Part shown: in pieces, positions 53,279-61,857 of the stretch | How positions within the stretch are numbered: position 1 is the first letter of the stretch | Layout: every line of letters starts with the position of its first letter | NCBI GenBank assembly: GCA_020073565.1 | Contig: JAIQEY010000039.1 | Span: 1-62,293 of the forward strand | Source: Terriglobia bacterium | GTDB lineage: Bacteria > Acidobacteriota > Terriglobia > Terriglobales > Acidobacteriaceae | Length of the DNA: 62,293 nucleotides | Reading direction: 5' to 3' | Translations under genes and position numbers: made by a program | Notes under the pieces: model-generated | Seen by the model: only the letters and a program-made list of their open reading frames with translations | Databases searched by the model: none | Told to the model about the DNA's origin: nothing

Positions 53279-54742
53279 TTGGGCGCCATCTTTGTCAGCT
53301 ATCGACGGAGTGACTCGCAGGGAGAGGCTGGCCGTTTGTTTGACGACCTTGTCCATCACTTTGGCGAACAAACGGTATTCATGGACGTAGCCGGCATCGA
53401 AGCGGGGCGCGATTTCCGTAAAGCGATTGAAGAAAGCGTCGCCAAGTGTGGCGTGCTCCTGGTCGTGATGGGCCCGGAATGGCTCACGGCGAGGAACGAA
53501 AGCGGAGCACGTCGTCTTGACGATCCCGCGGATTTCGTTCGCATCGAAACCGCTTCCGCCTTGAGGCGTGATATCCCTGTCGTTCCGGTTCTGGTACACG
53601 GTGCCAAGATGCCCGGCCCTGACCAACTTCCAGACGACCTCAAAGACCTGGCTTATCGCAATTGTATCGAGTTGACTCATGCCCGATGGAGATCGGACAT
53701 CCAGTTGCTGATTGACGCCCTGCGTCGGCTGGTGGGTGATCCCGGTCAGATGGGAACGAGAACTCAGTCCAACGAGGCAACACCCTCAGCCCATCCAGGT
53801 CCTCGACAGCAGGCCGTGCCGGGGCCATCGAAGCTGGAGAAGGGTAGTGCCGCGCAGATTGATCCTGCTGCGATGCAACGGGTCAGCCGGGAGCTTGCGC
53901 TCCATATCGGACCTATTGCTGACATTGTGGTCAGGCGGGCAGCCTCGCACTGTGCTTCCGTTGACGATCTCTATCTCAAAGTCGCGGAGGAGATCGACTC
54001 CCGGGACGAGCGCGAGAAATTTCTTCTGCACCAGGCTCGGAGTCCGGCGACGGCACTCCCCGCGGCCTCAGATACCACGACTCTGGCGCACAGTGTGTCA
54101 GGAAAGTTTGGGGAGCCCGCACCTTCAGAAGCGAGTAACGTGGGGCTCAAGGCACCTCGATCTGCGCCATGGATACAACGGTCGAGTCGACGGAAGTACC
54201 TACTTCCCGTAGTCGGGGGATCTGTCTTCCTGGTCCTGTTGCTCGCGCTCGCTATACGTTTTGCACGACCGAGAGGAGCCGGCTCGTCTCAGATTGTGCA
54301 GACCACGCCCCAGAAGACACAGGTTGCGGAGTCTGTTCCGATCAACAGCAGCACGCTTTCTTCCCCAGCAGAACCCCGCAGCAAGACGACCGAACCTGTC
54401 AAATCGCCTGCTAAGGGAGCACTCGGCAAAAGCGGACCCAGCACTCCGCAGCGTGTGCGAGTGTCGCAAGGCGTGTCGACGGGCCTCCTGATTAAGAAGG
54501 TTACACCCAACTATCCGCCGCTGGCTCGTCAGGCCCGCGTTCAGGGCCTGATCGTGCTGCAGGCGGAAATCAGCAAAGAGGGCACGATTCAGAACCTGCA
54601 GTTGATTAGCGGGCACCCTATGCTGGCGCCCGCGGCCATCGAAGCCGTGAAACAATGGCGATACAAGCCCTACGTCATCAACGGTAAGCCGGTAGCGGTG
54701 GAGACTCAGGTCACGGTCGACTTCGCGCTCAAAAATCAATAG
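53279..54742 (+). CDS. TIR - unknown helical domain - TM - TonB C-terminal fusion
   Basis: 487 residues. TIR domain 1-150: F-V-S-Y-R-R-S-D-S-Q-G-E-A-G-R-L, V-F-M-D-V-A-G-I-E-A-G-R-D-F, and F-V-R-I-E-T (E90, equivalent to the catalytic Glu in NAD-cleaving TIRs), with M-P and W-R-S-D-I-Q-L-L-I at the end. Residues 197-252 match a helical module (I-G-P-I-A-D-I-V-V-R-R-A ... E-E-I-D) also seen in bacterial Ser/Thr kinases. A TM helix at 307-328, a Pro/Ser/Thr linker and a TonB C-terminus (400-487; Y-P-P-L-A-R-Q-A-R-V-Q-G) follow. The TTG start has AAGGAAG upstream. Confidence 0.88.
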   Translation: MGAIFVSYRRSDSQGEAGRLFDDLVHHFGEQTVFMDVAGIEAGRDFRKAIEESVAKCGVLLVVMGPEWLTARNESGARRLDDPADFVRIETASALRRDIPVVPVLVHGAKMPGPDQLPDDLKDLAYRNCIELTHARWRSDIQLLIDALRRLVGDPGQMGTRTQSNEATPSAHPGPRQQAVPGPSKLEKGSAAQIDPAAMQRVSRELALHIGPIADIVVRRAASHCASVDDLYLKVAEEIDSRDEREKFLLHQARSPATALPAASDTTTLAHSVSGKFGEPAPSEASNVGLKAPRSAPWIQRSSRRKYLLPVVGGSVFLVLLLALAIRFARPRGAGSSQIVQTTPQKTQVAESVPINSSTLSSPAEPRSKTTEPVKSPAKGALGKSGPSTPQRVRVSQGVSTGLLIKKVTPNYPPLARQARVQGLIVLQAEISKEGTIQNLQLISGHPMLAPAAIEAVKQWRYKPYVINGKPVAVETQVTVDFALKNQ

Positions 54743-54770
54743 AGCCTTTCGCAGTTCCTTTGATGGATGT

Positions 54771-55643
54771 TTACCCCAGCATCTTGAACGCCTTTGCCAG
54801 GCTGACCTGCATACGATTGAACGATTCGGTCACGGTGGCGATCTCATCGCGTCCTTTCACCGGCAGCGGAGACGGGGTCATCTCTCCCTTGCTGGCGCGG
54901 TCCGCAGCATCCGACAAAAGCTTCAGCGGGCGAATCACAAGGAAGTAAACCCCGGCGTTGAGGGCGGCGATGGTCGCGATCAGAGTGATCACGAGGTAGA
55001 TCAGCAGGAGATGAAACGCCTGCTTGGCGTTGGACACCGCCAACGACATCGGGACAGAAACGATTTGCGCGGCTACGATGGTGCCTGGTTTCCAGCCAAA
55101 GCCGTTATTGGACCCGTAGGTGGCAATCATGGCGGGCGGAGCCGCTGCGGGACGACTATGACACTCCAGGCACGGCGTTTCCGCCGCGATCGGTGTCGCC
55201 AGATACAGCGATGATCCGGTCGCCGACTCCCGCTCTCCGATAAATTGCTTCTGTTCGGGGTGGTCACGAAAATATCGGATCACGTCAGCCTCCCAATCGA
55301 CCGCACGATGCGCCGGATTCGTTGGGTTCAGCGTGGCTTCGTGGTACGTGTAGTCGGGATACTTCTTCCTCAGATTGTCGAAGGTACTGATTGCTCCGAA
55401 GGCCGGCACTGTCTCCGCCAGGAATCTCTCCTTGTGTCGCGGGTTCTGCTCCAGCAAGGGCGCAAGATCGGAAGCCGTGTAGTCCCGTACCGACTTGGCA
55501 CTGGCCATCATCAACTCCGCTTCCTGGAGGACTTCGCGGCGAGCGTTGCTGATCAGAAAGCCATAGGTGACCTGCGAAATAATCAGCCCACAACCTCCGA
55601 ACAACACCAACAAGATGAGATTGAACTTAGTTAGCAGCTTCAT
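54771..55643 (-). CDS. Tll0287-like heme sensor with HAMP (no output domain)
   Basis: 290 residues. TM1 (about 8-30), a periplasmic Tll0287/DUF3365-like domain (about 35-200) with C-L-E-C-H (CXXCH c-type heme motif, about 157), TM2 (about 213-235) and a HAMP domain ending R-M-Q-V-S-L-A-K-A-F-K-M-L-G. No kinase, cyclase or chemotaxis output follows, so it may signal to a separate protein. Convergent with the TIR fusion (28-base gap). Confidence 0.82.
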   Translation of the reverse strand: MKLLTKFNLILLVLFGGCGLIISQVTYGFLISNARREVLQEAELMMASAKSVRDYTASDLAPLLEQNPRHKERFLAETVPAFGAISTFDNLRKKYPDYTYHEATLNPTNPAHRAVDWEADVIRYFRDHPEQKQFIGERESATGSSLYLATPIAAETPCLECHSRPAAAPPAMIATYGSNNGFGWKPGTIVAAQIVSVPMSLAVSNAKQAFHLLLIYLVITLIATIAALNAGVYFLVIRPLKLLSDAADRASKGEMTPSPLPVKGRDEIATVTESFNRMQVSLAKAFKMLG

Positions 55644-55873
55644 TGTCGGGCCCCTTTTAGGCTAACCGGAGTCTGGTCAACGAGTGTGCCCTGAGCGATT
55701 GCTTGCACCGGGAGAAATGTTAGTGTAACGCCGAATGAGTTGGTTGTTCGCAGTCGTTGTTCGAGGGTGCAGAGATGTGATCAGGCATAGCGGTGTCCAC
55801 CTCCATCAGCCCCGCTGACCAACAACTCCAGGGAAATGCGTCCACACTGTGTCGTCTTTCGATTGGTTCGGGG

Positions 55874-56632
55874 CTACAGGCGATCGGCGGCGGGGACTGC
55901 GGGCGTACTGTAGGCTCCGGTCAACGCGTTCCAGCGGATGTGGAGCACATCAACGAACATCCTCAGGCCGTCGCGGAAGGGATGCAGGCGTGTACCTTCG
56001 CTGTGCGCCCAGAGGACGGGGACCTCTGCAACCTTCAATCCCATGCGACGCGCGATGTAGAGAATCTCCGGATCGAATCCCCAGCGCTCGATTTTCTGAA
56101 GAGGGAAAATGCGCTGCGCAGCCTCGCGGCGAAAGGCCTTGAAGCCGCATTGCGTATCTTTGAAGTGCACCCCCAGAAACACGCGTAACACGAGATTGAA
56201 GATACGACCAAACGCCTGCCGGTAGAGGGGCTGGCGCTCGGTCTGCAATTCGGCGCGCAACCAGCGCGAACCGATGACAACGTCGGCACCGGCGCGAATG
56301 GCTTCGAACAGCTTCTGCGCTTCCGAGATCGGCGAGGACAAATCCGCGTCAGTGAACAGGCAGAGGTCACCGCGGGCATGCAGCATTCCGTTGCGCACGC
56401 TGAAACCCTTGCCGCGATTGCCAGGATTCTGCAGCAGCCGAATCTGCGAGTGGGCGCGGGCGTATTCGCGGATCACATCCGGGGTATCGTCGCGCGATCC
56501 GTCGTCCACGACCAGAATCTCGGCGTCCCAGTCCTGCTCGGCTGTATAGCGCAGAATTTCATCCAGCGTGGGTCGGATACGGCCGCTTTCGTTGTAGGCG
56601 GGGATGATGAAGCTGTAGGTGGCAGGTTTCAA
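55874..56632 (-). CDS. Glycosyltransferase family 2 (dolichyl-phosphate-type)
   Basis: 252 residues. I-I-P-A-Y-N-E-S-x-R-I opens the GT-A fold; L-V-V-D-D-G-S-R-D-D-T, the F-T-D-A-D-L-S-S-P motif (metal), and R-W-L-R-A and Q-C-G-F-K-A-F-R follow. It resembles polyprenyl-phosphate glucose/mannose synthases but lacks a C-terminal membrane helix pair. The TTG start codon lies in an 8-bp repeat; no better start is evident. Neighbour of the HD-GYP regulator. Confidence 0.88.
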   Translation of the reverse strand: MKPATYSFIIPAYNESGRIRPTLDEILRYTAEQDWDAEILVVDDGSRDDTPDVIREYARAHSQIRLLQNPGNRGKGFSVRNGMLHARGDLCLFTDADLSSPISEAQKLFEAIRAGADVVIGSRWLRAELQTERQPLYRQAFGRIFNLVLRVFLGVHFKDTQCGFKAFRREAAQRIFPLQKIERWGFDPEILYIARRMGLKVAEVPVLWAHSEGTRLHPFRDGLRMFVDVLHIRWNALTGAYSTPAVPAADRL

Positions 56633-56660
56633 GGTTTCAGAGTTTCAAGGTTTCAGGGTT
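56625..56660. repeat. 8-bp tandem repeat (GGTTTCAA) at the GT2 start
   Basis: GGTTTCAA, GGTTTCAG, AGTTTCAA, GGTTTCAG, GGTT with an 8-bp period. The minus-strand TTG of the GT2 gene (56630-56632) is inside. It occupies the gap of 41 bases to the HD-GYP gene. Confidence 0.8.
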
Positions 56661-56673
56661 GCGACCCCTTAAC

Positions 56674-57720
56674 CTATGCCACTTGGCGGCGCTTGTCGAG
56701 CATTCGGAAAAACTCCGAGACCAGTTCCTGATCCCAAAGGCCAGCGCGGGCCTCTTCGCGCATGGTGACGGCGGTCTGCTCATGGGTGCGAGCCGGCTTG
56801 TAAGGACGTGCCGTGCGTAATGCGTCGTAGATGTCCACCACCTGCAGGATGCGCGGCAAAATCGGAATCTCGCCCTGACGCAACCCGTCGGGATAACCAC
56901 TGCCGTCGGAGTGCTCGTGATGATTCCGGATGATAGGGAGTACAAGGCGCAGCGATTTCAGCGGCCGGCAAATGGTCTCGCCGGTTATAGGATGCTGCTT
57001 CATGATTGCCCATTCGGCGGGCGTCAGGTCGCTGCCTTTTTTCAGGATCTCGTCGGGCACGGCGATCTTCCCGAGATCGTGCAGGTAACCGCCGCGCCGC
57101 AGAGCCACAATGCATTCTTCATCCAGCCCGAGATGGCGGCCCAGATCGGCGGCATTCCGCGACAGCCGCTCACAATGGCCTTCAGTGTACGGATCGCGCG
57201 CCTCGACGCTCAGGCCGAGCGTGCACAAGACCGACTCCGCGGTCTCCAGTTCGTCGGTGAAATCTTTCAGCTTCAGCAGAGAACTAACGCGCGCAAACAG
57301 TTCTTCAGGATTGATGGGCTTGATCAGAAAGTCGTCCGCCCCGGCCTGAATGCCGGCAATGCGGTCCTGGCGGGCGCTGAGTCCGGTGATCATGACGATC
57401 GGGATCAGCCGCGTCTTGGAATCCTCTTTCAGTTCGCGGCACAACTCGTAGCCCGACTTGCCGGGCATGATCACATCGAGCAGGATGATGTCGGGAGGTT
57501 CGCGCCGGATCACCACCTCCGCCTCAGAGGCAGTCTGCGCGGTCGTGACCTGATAGCCGCGGCCGGTCAGCAACTCGCGCAGCAACTCGGCATTCAGAAG
57601 ATTGTCATCCACCACTAGAATCGACGGCTTGTGGCGGCTGACCAACAGGTCCCCCATATCTTTGTATGAGTTCGAGCGAGCGGAAACGGTTGTCCGGAGT
57701 GGTCGGAGGGGCCCGGTCAT
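56674..57720 (-). CDS. Response regulator with HD-GYP domain (c-di-GMP phosphodiesterase)
   Basis: 348 residues. Receiver with phospho-Asp in I-I-L-L-D-V-I-M-P-G-K-S-G and Lys in L-I-K-P-I. HD-GYP motifs: Y-T-E-G-H-C, L-H-D-L-G-K-I-A-V-P-D, H-H-E-H-S-D-G-S-G-Y-P-D-G and V-D-I-Y-D-A-L-R. An RpfG-type enzyme that hydrolyses c-di-GMP, consistent with the PilZ protein at 0.3 kb. Start ATG 57720 chosen over longer in-frame starts; SD weak. Confidence 0.9.
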   Translation of the reverse strand: MTGPLRPLRTTVSARSNSYKDMGDLLVSRHKPSILVVDDNLLNAELLRELLTGRGYQVTTAQTASEAEVVIRREPPDIILLDVIMPGKSGYELCRELKEDSKTRLIPIVMITGLSARQDRIAGIQAGADDFLIKPINPEELFARVSSLLKLKDFTDELETAESVLCTLGLSVEARDPYTEGHCERLSRNAADLGRHLGLDEECIVALRRGGYLHDLGKIAVPDEILKKGSDLTPAEWAIMKQHPITGETICRPLKSLRLVLPIIRNHHEHSDGSGYPDGLRQGEIPILPRILQVVDIYDALRTARPYKPARTHEQTAVTMREEARAGLWDQELVSEFFRMLDKRRQVA

Positions 57721-57846
57721 CCTGCACCTGCTTTGATCATTGTAGCCGTTCTGGCCGCGTTTGATGTAACCGGCGTGCCGAAAACTGAACATTTTCCCTG
57801 TTCAGGCGTCATTGATGCAATTGGACGGCCATGCCAATCTTCGTCC

Positions 57847-58509
57847 ATGCTGCGAAGGAACCTCTTACTGTCTATCCTGCTCGCGGTTGCGTGGAACCAC
57901 AGCGCGGCCGTTTTGAAACCGCACGTCATCACCTTCGGGAAATGGATCGCCGTCAAGTGGCCGGATGCGACCGGCAAGAAGTTACTGGATCTGAAGGTGC
58001 GGCCGCTGGTGGTCGATACGCGCATCAGGGAATATACGACCGGCAGTCCGCACGAAGTGACCGACCGGTTGTTTGTCGTACGGCGAGCCTTCCGCGTCAA
58101 TGATGCCCTGCCTGCCGAAAATGCTACGCGCTGGCAGTGGCAGCGCGGCGGCTGGCTGCTGGTGGATCGCGTCAGCGGACGAGTCTCGCAGCTGAATCTT
58201 CCAGAGTTCGATCCGTTTTATTCCACCGCGAGCTGGTACCGCGATTACGTGGCGTACTGCGGCGTGTCGGAGGACGGTAAGAAACTCTATGCGATGGTGG
58301 CGCAGGTCGGGCGCCGCAAACCGGTCCTGAAGAAAGATGTTGGCGAGCCCGAGGGAAGCGACGATCCCGACTCCGAGTGCCCACCGCCGGCGTGGGAACG
58401 CTCGCCCGCACGAGTAACGTTTCAGCCTGATGACACGCAGAAGCTGGTGTTTTCGATCAAGGGACGCGTGGTGGATGTGGTCAACGACACCGAGGACGCG
58501 GAGGAGTAG
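57847..58509 (+). CDS. Secreted hypothetical protein, 220 residues
   Basis: Signal-peptide-like M-L-R-R-N-L-L-L-S-I-L-L-A-V-A-W (1-18). The mature part is beta-rich with many Trp and conserved-looking W-Q-W-Q-R-G-G-W-L and a V-S-E-D-G-K-K-L-Y-A-M strand. It may be a propeller-like fragment, but no full family match. ATG 57847 chosen to place the signal peptide first. Divergent from the HD-GYP gene. Confidence 0.6.
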   Translation: MLRRNLLLSILLAVAWNHSAAVLKPHVITFGKWIAVKWPDATGKKLLDLKVRPLVVDTRIREYTTGSPHEVTDRLFVVRRAFRVNDALPAENATRWQWQRGGWLLVDRVSGRVSQLNLPEFDPFYSTASWYRDYVAYCGVSEDGKKLYAMVAQVGRRKPVLKKDVGEPEGSDDPDSECPPPAWERSPARVTFQPDDTQKLVFSIKGRVVDVVNDTEDAEE

Positions 58510-58565
58510 GTGTAGGGTGGACACTCTGGTCCGCCCAATGCGGCTTTTATGACGGTGTGGCCCAC

Positions 58566-58591
58566 GAAAAAGGCCCTGCTAAGCAGGGCCT
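58566..58591 (-). terminator. Terminator of secreted paralog A
   Basis: AGGCCCTGC-taa-GCAGGGCCT with A5 on the + strand (T5 on the minus strand), downstream of the minus-strand gene ending at 58613. The same hairpin recurs at 60303-60330. Confidence 0.85.
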
Positions 58592-58612
58592 CTTTCTTCA
58601 GCGCGGAATCGA

Positions 58613-59494
58613 TCAGAACGCCGTGTACTTTTCCTTCACGGTTTTGGTGGCGTTCTTGGCGATGTTCCCGAGGGATTGCCAGTAGACGACCGAGCCGTCC
58701 GCGCCAGTCAAGGTCCCCAACCAAGCTGCGGCAGAGTTACAGGGGTCCGGGCCGACCGACGTGTTGATCGCAAACCCTTCATGCGAGAACGACGACGGTC
58801 CGTTTAACTGAAGCAACAAACCATAGTCCGGGGAGGTTGCACCCGAGATGCGATTGTAGCCCCAGGCGCTGTCCACGGTGCCATCGAAGTTGTTTAAGAA
58901 GCTGCCCCCCACATCCACATCCGCAAACCGGATGATCGACGCAGTCCGGCCGACAGCAGTGTTGTTCTTCAGCGCCATGGTTACGTTGGCGGACGCAGCC
59001 GCCTTGTTGATCGCGATGGTCTGAGTCAGGGTCCACACGCCATCACTGGTGGTGCGGGCAAACTTCACTGAAGTCGCGGTAAGCGTTGGAGGGCCAGGTG
59101 GCAGCCAGTTCCCGCTGTCACCAGAGTCTGCATAGTCATAGTACTTGACACCGCTAGTGCTGTCACAGATGCCGTACCCCTCGCTGTAAGCCCCGACGCG
59201 GATGTATTCGACTCCGGCAGGGCTCTGGAACTCAGTAATGTTTCCGTTGGCGGTCACACAGAACTGGAGGTACTTGTTGGCCGCCGTCTGCGGCGAGGTG
59301 AAGGTCCAACTGCAGTTTGAGGTCGCGGCCGGGCTGATATTGGCGACCATGTTCTTCTGCGCGATTCCGGCAGCCGCGTTTTGTGCCTCGCTCATGGCGG
59401 GAACGAAACTCTTGCCCTCGGTCGGCCGGTGCTGCGCAAATGTCAGTGAGCTAATAAGCAAAGTGGCTAGGATGAAAAGCGATTTTCTCGACAT
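58613..59494 (-). CDS. Secreted paralog A (unknown function)
   Basis: 293 residues. Signal peptide M-S-R-K-S-L-F-I-L-A-T-L-L-I-S-S-L-T-F-A-Q (cleavage after A). Then S-F-V-P-A-M-S-E-A-Q-N-A-A-A-G-I-A-Q-K, A-A-T-S-N-C-S-W-T-F-T-S-P-Q-T-A-A-N-K, E-F-Q-S-P-A-G-V-E, and a beta-rich middle with A-S-A-N-V-T-M-A-L-K-N-N-T-A-V. The end is N-A-T-K-T-V-K-E-K-Y. Four Cys. The ATG has GGAGG eight bases upstream. Closely related to B and C; all are on the minus strand. Confidence 0.8.
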   Translation of the reverse strand: MSRKSLFILATLLISSLTFAQHRPTEGKSFVPAMSEAQNAAAGIAQKNMVANISPAATSNCSWTFTSPQTAANKYLQFCVTANGNITEFQSPAGVEYIRVGAYSEGYGICDSTSGVKYYDYADSGDSGNWLPPGPPTLTATSVKFARTTSDGVWTLTQTIAINKAAASANVTMALKNNTAVGRTASIIRFADVDVGGSFLNNFDGTVDSAWGYNRISGATSPDYGLLLQLNGPSSFSHEGFAINTSVGPDPCNSAAAWLGTLTGADGSVVYWQSLGNIAKNATKTVKEKYTAF

Positions 59495-59685
59495 TCTGAT
59501 TTCCTCCGAAGTGGTTCTTCCAAAAAAAAGGTTTTCTTTCAGTGCGCGGCAATTTCGCAGCGAGCTGACAGACCCAGTCCCCCCAGTCAACGAGTGGGAA
59601 TGAGCGTCAGATCATCACAGCATCCAGACGTATCCCAGCCTTATGCCGTGAAACTGCGATTACAAAGAGTCTTTCTTGGGAAAAT

Positions 59686-59786
59686 CTTGGCTAGAAGGTT
59701 GCCAAGAACTAGCAAAACTCGCTGGGCCCGGGGGGGAGCCCCGCATCTAACGATGGCATCATGATATAGATTCTGTTGGATGTCAA
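59686..59786 (-). promoter_or_regulatory. Conserved leader of paralog A: TTGACA block and two hairpins
   Basis: On the minus strand: TTGACATCCAACA (TGTCAA at 59781-59786), TATCAT 14 bases further, hairpin GGGC...GCCC (59724-59741) and hairpin CTTGGC-N9-GCCAAG (59686-59706). The same order occurs at 61499-61597 upstream of paralog B. Leader length is about 290 bases. Confidence 0.55.
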
Positions 59787-59887
59787 TAGACTGGTATGAA
59801 TTTCTATAGACAGTTTCAGAAACGCAGGCTGCCGATGTTTTCGAACCACAGGGCGGACAACAGTGTGCGCCCTACACTCGCTGCCGG

Positions 59888-60265
59888 CTAGACGTCCTTC
59901 AGTTGATCCTCGTCCATCCCGAAGTAGTGCCCCAGTTCGTGCAGCACGGTTTGCCTGACTTCGTGACGGATCTCGGCTTGGTTCGAACAGACCGCTTCTA
60001 TGTTTTTCTGGTAGAGAACGATTCGGTCGGGACCGGTGGGGAGGTCGAACACGCTTCTCTGGGTGGCAGGGCGGCCCTGGTAGACTCCCAGAACCAGGTG
60101 GCGAGGCTTGCCCAGACCGCCCTTTTCTGCGGCTCTTCGCGACTTTCGCGACTGCCGCGGCCGGTCTTCGACGAGGACCGCGAGGTTGTGGATGCGCTCG
60201 CGGAATTTTCCGGGAAGCGATTCCAACACACCCTCGACCAGCCGGATAAAGTGATCGCGAGTCAC
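59888..60265 (-). CDS. Metallopeptidase family protein (COG3824-like zincin)
   Basis: 125 residues. The C-terminal L-H-E-L-G-H-Y-F-G-M-D-E-D-Q-L contains HEXXH and the downstream Asp, matching the minimal zincin family (COG3824/DUF2342-like). No signal peptide. GTG 60265 follows GGAG. It lies between two paralogous secreted protein genes, and its start follows the terminator of paralog B. Confidence 0.8.
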   Translation of the reverse strand: MTRDHFIRLVEGVLESLPGKFRERIHNLAVLVEDRPRQSRKSRRAAEKGGLGKPRHLVLGVYQGRPATQRSVFDLPTGPDRIVLYQKNIEAVCSNQAEIRHEVRQTVLHELGHYFGMDEDQLKDV

Positions 60266-60302
60266 GCTGTCTCCATGCTCCTTGATTCTCCTCGGCTGTG
60301 TC

Positions 60303-60330
60303 AAAAAAGAGGCCCTGCTAAGCAGGGCCT
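60303..60330 (-). terminator. Terminator of secreted paralog B
   Basis: GGCCCTGC-taa-GCAGGGCC preceded by A6 on the + strand, i.e. a U-run for the minus-strand gene ending at 60359. Identical stem to the terminator of paralog A, indicating that the gene and terminator duplicated together. Confidence 0.85.
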
Positions 60331-60358
60331 TTGGTGCAATCGGCAAGCGCGGAACCGA

Positions 60359-61243
60359 TCAAAACTCCGTGTACTTCAGCTTTATGGTTTTTGTTGCGTT
60401 TTTGGCGACGCTCGGAAAGAAGTTCCAGGAAATGATCGCGCCGTCAGTGTTTGTCAAGGTCCCGACAAAATTCGCATTCGGGGTACAGGGGTTCGGGCCG
60501 ACCGGCACATTGATCGCCCACCCTTGGTGGCTGAACGTATTCGGTCCATTTACCTGAAGCAACAAACCAGTGTACGGGGCACTTGATCCGATGGGATCGT
60601 AGCCCCATGCGCTGTCCAGGGTGCCATCGAGGTTGTTGCCGAACACGCCTCCAGCATCCACATCCGCATATCGGATGATCGTCGCAAGCCGTGTGACAGC
60701 GGTATTGTTCTTCAGTGCCATGGTGACGTTGGCAGACGCAGCCGGTTTGTTGATCGCGATAGTTTGGGTCAAGGTCCATATGCCATCGCTGGTGGTACGG
60801 GCAATCTTCACCGAAGTTGCGGTGACGGCTAGCGTAACGGGTGCTTGCCAGTTCCCGCTGTCACCGGCGTCTGCATAGTCATAGTAGGGAACAGCGCCGG
60901 CGGCGGTGCCGTCACAGAAGCCGTACCCCTCGCCGAAACCCCCGACGCGGATGTGCTCGACCCCCGATGGGCTCTGGAACTCAGTAATGTTTCCATTTAC
61001 GGTCACACAAAACTCGAGGAACTTGTTCGCAGCAGTCTGCGGCGATGTGAACGTCCAGGTGCAGTTTGAGGTCGCGGCCGGGCTGATACTTGCGAACATG
61101 TTCTTCTGCGCGACTGCGGCGGCCGCATTTTCCGCGGCACTCACGGCCGGAACAGTACTTCTACCCCGTACTGCTTGTTGCTGCGCAAAACTCAGGGAGC
61201 AAGCGAGCAACGCAATTAAAACGAAAATCGGTTTTCTCGACAT
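60359..61243 (-). CDS. Secreted paralog B (unknown function)
   Basis: 294 residues, same plan as paralog A: signal peptide M-S-R-K-P-I-F-V-L-I-A-L-L-A-C-S-L-S-F-A-Q, A-A-T-S-N-C-T-W-T-F-T-S-P-Q-T-A-A-N-K, E-F-Q-S-P-S-G-V-E, A-S-A-N-V-T-M-A-L-K-N-N-T-A-V and the end N-A-T-K-T-I-K-L-K-Y. Conserved cysteines suggest disulfides in the periplasm or outside. ATG follows GAGGAG. No domain recognised. Confidence 0.8.
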   Translation of the reverse strand: MSRKPIFVLIALLACSLSFAQQQAVRGRSTVPAVSAAENAAAAVAQKNMFASISPAATSNCTWTFTSPQTAANKFLEFCVTVNGNITEFQSPSGVEHIRVGGFGEGYGFCDGTAAGAVPYYDYADAGDSGNWQAPVTLAVTATSVKIARTTSDGIWTLTQTIAINKPAASANVTMALKNNTAVTRLATIIRYADVDAGGVFGNNLDGTLDSAWGYDPIGSSAPYTGLLLQVNGPNTFSHQGWAINVPVGPNPCTPNANFVGTLTNTDGAIISWNFFPSVAKNATKTIKLKYTEF

Positions 61244-61498
61244 GGGATCTCCTCAAAATTGTTCTTCTGAAATTCTTGTTTTATTGGCGCTGAGGTTTGG
61301 TGGTAGCACCTTGGGGTTCGCCCGCGCATAAGCGCCCAAGACCACGTTGGATCGAATCGGCTTCCCCCATATTGCAACGAGGCTGACTGACGCAGTCACG
61401 CTTCATTGAAAGCTGGGACTACAAGCTAGATTCCCGGAGTCAAGACTTCTTACGGTCGTTTCCCTTGACCTACAACACCTTTCAAGTCTGAGGAAGCA

Positions 61499-61597
61499 CT
61501 TGGCGACAGATGCCAAGAATGAAGCGGGACTCGCTGGGCCGGGGGAATAGCCCGATTAAAGTGACGAGATGATGATACAGATCATGTTGGATGTCAA
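61499..61597 (-). promoter_or_regulatory. Conserved leader of paralog B: TTGACA block and two hairpins
   Basis: TGTCAA at 61592-61597 (minus-strand TTGACATCCAACA), TATCAT 14 bases away, hairpin GGGCC...GCCC (61536-61553) and CTTGGC-N7-GCCAAG (61499-61517). Same order and stems as the leader at 59686. The hairpin-2 loops differ in length while stems are kept. Confidence 0.55.
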
Positions 61598-61857
61598 GAG
61601 CCCAATCCCGATTTTTTTAGGGAGTGTCACAAACCTGCAAACCTGCCTCAACACCCTTGCAATGAAGGCCCCTGGCGGTATTTCGGCCGCGCAAGAACAG
61701 AGCATTGTGGCCTGCCAACCCAACCGTCCTGGCGGCGAGGAATGAATGGGGACAAAGCTCACAACAGAAACATGGCTGCCTCAGACCGCTTCCGCGGTCC
61801 TTGGCAGCCGAGTTCAGACGCTAGCAAAGCTACTGCAATCGTGTAAGCGTGAAACCG

